DNA of 7,228 nt. Origin: Chitinophagaceae bacterium. Its GTDB lineage: Bacteria; Bacteroidota; Bacteroidia; Chitinophagales; Chitinophagaceae. Within the stretch, counting starts at the first letter, position 1, and every line of letters starts with the position of its first letter. The notes under the pieces were generated by a model. It was given only the letters and a program-made list of their open reading frames with translations. It made no database searches and had not been told where the DNA came from. The position numbers were made by a program, and so were the translations under genes. Where the stretch lies: positions 1-7,228 of the forward strand of contig JABMML010000105.1 in the NCBI GenBank assembly GCA_013205585.1. The letters are read 5' to 3'. Positions 4,618 to 7,228 of the stretch are shown here, piece by piece.

Positions 4618-4630
4618 GATTTTTTTATAC

Positions 4631-4659
4631 AATGCCTCCGATTTTTCGGGGGCATTTTT
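4631..4659 (+). terminator. Intrinsic terminator after gap
   Basis: AATGCCTCCGA (4631-4641), loop TTTT, TCGGGGGCATT (4646-4656) form an 11-bp stem with one G-U pair, followed by a T-run. It lies 13 bases after the gap stop and separates gap from pgk. No clear TAnnTTTG promoter is seen in the 45 bases before pgk, so pgk may depend on partial read-through or on a weak promoter. Confidence 0.85.
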
Positions 4660-4704
4660 AATTTAGTTCCAATAGTAGTAAATTACAAAGCAATAAATAA
4701 TAGT

Positions 4705-5901
4705 ATGAGTTTATTCAATAATTTTTCGTTCGCAGGCAAGAAGGCCTTAATTAGAGTTGATTTTAATGTGCCTTTAAACGACGCCTTTGAAATTACCGAC
4801 GACAATCGTATGCGCGCCACCATTCCTACCATTACAAAAATATTGAAGGATGGCGGTAGTGTTATATTAATGAGTCATTTAGGTCGTCCTAAGGAAGGTC
4901 CTACTGAAAAATATTCTTTAAAGCATATCGTAAAACATTTATCTGAATTATTAGGTGGAACAAATCTGCAGTTTGCCAATGATTGCATTGGTGCAGAAGC
5001 AACAGATAAAGCAGCGGCTTTAAAAGTAGGCGAAATATTATTATTAGAGAATTTGCGTTTTTATAAAGAAGAAGAAAAAGGAGATATAGCCTTTGCAGAA
5101 AAATTATCAAAACTAGGAGATGTATATGTGAATGATGCATTTGGAACCGCACACCGTGCGCACGCATCAACTGCTATTATTGCACAATTCTTTTCAAAAG
5201 AAAATAGAACATTTGGACTTGTAATGGAAGGAGAAGTAATGAGCGCGGAAAAAGTAATGCATGCTGCACAAAAACCATTTACAGCCATTATTGGTGGAGC
5301 AAAAGTTTCTGATAAAATTTTAATTATTGAAAATTTATTAGAGCGCGCTACTGATATTATTATTGGTGGAGGAATGGCGTATACATTTTTTAAAGCACAG
5401 GGTGGAAAAATTGGAAAGTCAATTCATGAAGACGACCGTATGCCACTGGCTTTAGAAATTTTAGCCAAAGCCAAAGCCAAAGGAGTTAATATTCACTTAC
5501 CAGTAGATAATGTGGTGGCCGATGATTTTAGCAATACCGCCAATACACAAACTTGCGCGAGTGGTGAAATCCCAGATGGTTGGGAAGGGTTGGATGTAGG
5601 AGAAAAATCGAGAGAAATATTTGCAAAAGTAATTTTAGCAAGTAAAACAATATTATGGAATGGTCCGATGGGCGTTTTTGAAATGGAAAATTTTCAAGCT
5701 GGTACCAAGGCTATTGCAGTGGCTGTGGCAGAAGCTACTCAGAAAGGGGCATTCAGTTTGGTAGGGGGTGGCGACAGTGTGTCAGCCGTTAATCAGTTTG
5801 GTTTTAATGACAAAGTAAGTTATGTAAGCACCGGTGGTGGAGCCATGTTAGAATATTTTGAAGGCAAAACACTTCCAGGAATAGCAGCTATTCAAGGTTA
5901 A
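4705..5901 (+). CDS. pgk: Phosphoglycerate kinase
   Basis: It transfers the acyl phosphate of 1,3-bisphosphoglycerate to ADP, giving ATP and 3-phosphoglycerate, in the cytosol. The 398-residue length and both Rossmann-like domains are complete. The N-terminal substrate domain has RVDFNVP (17-23), the basic-patch arginine R35 in [15 protein letters not shown] (56-62) and [14 protein letters not shown] (143-156). The nucleotide domain has GGAKVSDKI (197-205), [10 protein letters not shown] (317-326), VGGGDS (353-358) and STGGGA (375-380) ahead of the typical ending [15 protein letters not shown]. The ATG at 4705 agrees with the family N-terminus. A triple GCCAAA (5464-5481) encodes AKAKAK in a helix and is not disruptive. 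It follows gap in order of the pathway. Confidence 0.98.
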   Translation: MSLFNNFSFAGKKALIRVDFNVPLNDAFEITDDNRMRATIPTITKILKDGGSVILMSHLGRPKEGPTEKYSLKHIVKHLSELLGGTNLQFANDCIGAEATDKAAALKVGEILLLENLRFYKEEEKGDIAFAEKLSKLGDVYVNDAFGTAHRAHASTAIIAQFFSKENRTFGLVMEGEVMSAEKVMHAAQKPFTAIIGGAKVSDKILIIENLLERATDIIIGGGMAYTFFKAQGGKIGKSIHEDDRMPLALEILAKAKAKGVNIHLPVDNVVADDFSNTANTQTCASGEIPDGWEGLDVGEKSREIFAKVILASKTILWNGPMGVFEMENFQAGTKAIAVAVAEATQKGAFSLVGGGDSVSAVNQFGFNDKVSYVSTGGGAMLEYFEGKTLPGIAAIQG

Positions 5902-5944
5902 ATGGTTGGTAAACATAGAATTAAGCCTAAGAACTTGTTAAATT

Positions 5945-5976
5945 AATCCCTTCAGCCTTGCTGGGGGGATTTTTTT
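5945..5976 (+). terminator. Intrinsic terminator after pgk
   Basis: AATCCCTTCAGC (5945-5956), loop CTT, GCTGGGGGGATT (5960-5971) form a 12-bp stem with two G-U pairs, followed by a run of Ts to 5976. It ends the pgk transcript 43 bases after the stop codon. Confidence 0.88.
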
Positions 5977-6046
5977 GTCATGTAATTCCGTCATACACAA
6001 AGTTTGGCATCTGCTTTGCATTATCTTTATAAACAAATACAAAACT

Positions 6047-6637
6047 ATGTTACGCAAAAATTTAGGTTTATTTATTTTCTTAGGAGTCATTGTTATCTTA
6101 TTTGGAATGGGATGCAGTGGTTATAACGGATTAGTAAACCAAGACGAAAATGTAAACCAAACTTGGAACAATGTTCAAAGTGACTATCAACGTAGAGCCG
6201 ACTTAATACCTAATTTAGTGGCCTCTGTTAAAGGAGAAGCTAACTTCGAACAAACTACTTTACAAAATGTAATTGCTGCTCGTGCAAGCGCAACACAAAT
6301 GAAAGTAGATGCCAAGGACTTAACACCAGAAAAATTACAACAATTCCAAGCCAATCAAGGACAGTTATCTCAAGCCTTAGGTCGTTTAATGGTAGTTTCT
6401 GAAAACTATCCTAACCTAAGAGCCAATGATGCTTTCCGTGGATTACAAGCTCAATTAGAAGGAACTGAAAATAGAATTAAAGTTTCTAGAAACGATTTTA
6501 ATGGTGCTGTTGCAGACTACAATAAAAAAGCAAGATCATTTCCTGTTAACTTATTAGCAAACACTTTTGGATTCAAAACTAAAGATGGGTTTAAAGCAGA
6601 TGAAGGCGCTTCTAAAGCGCCTGAAGTTAAATTTTAA
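6047..6637 (+). CDS. lemA: LemA family membrane-anchored protein
   Basis: The 196-residue protein has an N-terminal hydrophobic segment (about 6-22) ending in GMGC (C23), then a helical extracytoplasmic domain. The LemA signature is clear: YNGLVNQDENVNQTW (26-40), then YQRRADLIPNLVASVKG (47-63) and ARASATQM. The helix-rich centre includes LGRLMVVSENYPNLRAN and the end has FGFKTKDGF and VKF. The exact function of LemA proteins is not established; they are commonly encoded with TPM-domain proteins, as here. C23 could be lipidated, but GMGC lacks the usual Leu three residues before the cysteine. The frame runs upstream to 5975 within the pgk terminator; the ATG at 6047 is chosen because it puts a short basic stretch directly before the membrane segment, as in the family. 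Confidence 0.93.
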   Translation: MLRKNLGLFIFLGVIVILFGMGCSGYNGLVNQDENVNQTWNNVQSDYQRRADLIPNLVASVKGEANFEQTTLQNVIAARASATQMKVDAKDLTPEKLQQFQANQGQLSQALGRLMVVSENYPNLRANDAFRGLQAQLEGTENRIKVSRNDFNGAVADYNKKARSFPVNLLANTFGFKTKDGFKADEGASKAPEVKF

Positions 6638-6641
6638 CTTT

Positions 6642-7112
6642 ATGTGGAATCCCTTTTCGTTTTTTAAATCTAATACAGACAAATTATTGAGTACCTCGGA
6701 CAAGCAAATGCTTGTCGAGGCTATTCAAGCTGCTGAAAAAACAACCAGTGGAGAAATTCGTCTGCATGTTGAAAGTAGAACAAAAAAAGGCGATGCACTT
6801 ACCAGGGCCACAGAAATATTTCACAAAGAAAAGATGCATGATACTAAAGAGCGCAATGGCGTTTTAGTATATGTAGCAGTAGAAGATAGAAAGCTAGCTA
6901 TCTATGCCGATCAAGGCATTTACGATAAAGTAGGTGTTGAATTTTGGTATAGTCAAGTGCAAGAAATGACAGCGCAGTTTAAAAATGAAAATTATGTGCA
7001 AGGCATGTCTGTTGTCATTGCAGCAATAGGTAAAGCGCTTACCCAACATTTCCCTTATGATCGCGTTTCAGATTCAAATGAATTATCAGACGAAATCATG
7101 ATGGGTAAATAA
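6642..7112 (+). CDS. Short TPM-domain protein (cytosolic type)
   Basis: The 156-residue product carries a TPM domain (Psb32/MOLO-1 fold). The segment IQAAEKTTSGEIRLHVE (28-44) is its first strand and helix. RNGVLVYVAVEDRKLAIYADQGIYDKVG (71-98) is the characteristic core with an acidic residue next to the conserved strand. FKNENYVQGM and IGKALTQHFP (113-138) form the closing helices. It has no signal peptide or membrane segment, unlike the next gene. TPM domains are predicted metal-binding or phosphatase-like; the role here is unknown. It starts only 4 bases after the lemA stop, so the two are surely co-transcribed. The frame overlaps lemA if extended upstream to 6567; the ATG at 6642 is preferred because the family usually starts MxNPFxFF. 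Confidence 0.9.
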   Translation: MWNPFSFFKSNTDKLLSTSDKQMLVEAIQAAEKTTSGEIRLHVESRTKKGDALTRATEIFHKEKMHDTKERNGVLVYVAVEDRKLAIYADQGIYDKVGVEFWYSQVQEMTAQFKNENYVQGMSVVIAAIGKALTQHFPYDRVSDSNELSDEIMMGK

Positions 7113-7132
7113 TTATTAAGCAAGTAGATAAC

Positions 7133-7228
7133 ATGAAATTAACCAAGCTGTTTATTGTTTTTATAGTTACATTTTTCTCTTTTACAATTGTGAATGGGCA
7201 AAATATTATTGAAAGGCCTAATCCTCCC
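7133..7228 (+). CDS. N-terminus of a secreted TPM-domain protein (partial)
   Basis: An ATG 20 bases after the previous stop opens a frame that runs off the window after 32 codons. Residues 1-23 form a signal peptide: MKLTK, a hydrophobic core of Phe, Ile and Val, and a likely cleavage near NGQ. The mature part begins NIIERPNPP, matching the start of exported TPM proteins, whose next residues are usually of the type RLVNDYA. This would be the third gene of the lemA-TPM-TPM cluster; the larger family members carry a C-terminal membrane segment and Gly-rich tail, which lie outside the window. Confidence 0.75.
   Translation, partial: MKLTKLFIVFIVTFFSFTIVNGQNIIERPNPP

Noticed and set aside
5464..5481. 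GCCAAA tandem triplet in pgk
   Set aside because: Only three units coding Ala-Lys pairs in a surface helix; a chance coding repeat with no likely function.
6003..6029. Promoter for lemA (TTTG at 6003 and TATCTTTA at 6022)
   Set aside because: The -7 box has one mismatch and the spacer is 15 bases, too short for the Bacteroidota promoter; not listed as a feature.
5975..6046. Upstream extension of the lemA frame
   Set aside because: It starts with TTG inside the pgk terminator T-run and would put 24 non-family residues before the membrane segment; the ATG at 6047 fits.
6567..6641. Upstream extension of the short TPM gene into lemA
   Set aside because: The extra 25 residues overlap the lemA 3' end in another frame and are Lys/Leu-rich without family similarity; the ATG at 6642 gives the usual N-terminus.

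Overview
The window looks like a piece of a Bacteroidota chromosome, probably from the Chitinophagales/Sphingobacteriales side of the phylum; that placement is an inference. The evidence is Bacteroidota-type promoters (TTTG, then TAnnTTTG) ahead of a tRNA gene and a glyceraldehyde-3-phosphate dehydrogenase gene, A-rich leaders without a clear Shine-Dalgarno sequence, AT-rich codon use, and the gene families present.

The window has two halves. Positions 1 to about 3271 are accessory DNA: the 3' end of an unrecognised gene (1-105), a leftward pair encoding a HigA-like XRE regulator and a DUF2442 protein (841-256), and a rightward AbiEi/AbiEii toxin-antitoxin and phage-defence pair (1220-2888). 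These modules are separated by copies of an unusual repeat (A at 112-208, B at 2891-2996, partial C0 at 3048-3085, C at 3098-3193). Its linkers are conserved, but its two hairpin stems differ in sequence from copy to copy while staying self-complementary. The 378-base gap between the divergent modules holds three separate 25-bp palindromes that look like operators. Two are related to each other, sit 53 bp apart, and one exactly fills the spacer of the XRE promoter. The third lies ahead of abiEi.

The second half is core DNA. A tRNA-Glu(TTC) gene on the minus strand (3343-3272) marks the boundary, with its 3' end facing the accessory DNA. It has a well-formed promoter and its own terminator, which converges with the terminator of repeat C. 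Next comes a candidate 26-residue ORF on the minus strand. The glycolytic genes gap (3607-4617) and pgk (4705-5901) follow, each with a strong intrinsic terminator. The last block is an envelope-associated operon: lemA, a short cytosolic TPM-domain gene, and the start of a secreted TPM-domain gene cut by the window end.

Gap and pgk encode consecutive steps of lower glycolysis (glyceraldehyde-3-phosphate to 1,3-bisphosphoglycerate to 3-phosphoglycerate plus ATP). The LemA/TPM genes form a familiar conserved cluster of poorly understood function. The most novel material is the repeat family with its variable stems and the twin-operator region controlling an XRE-DUF2442 pair that lacks a recognisable toxin partner.
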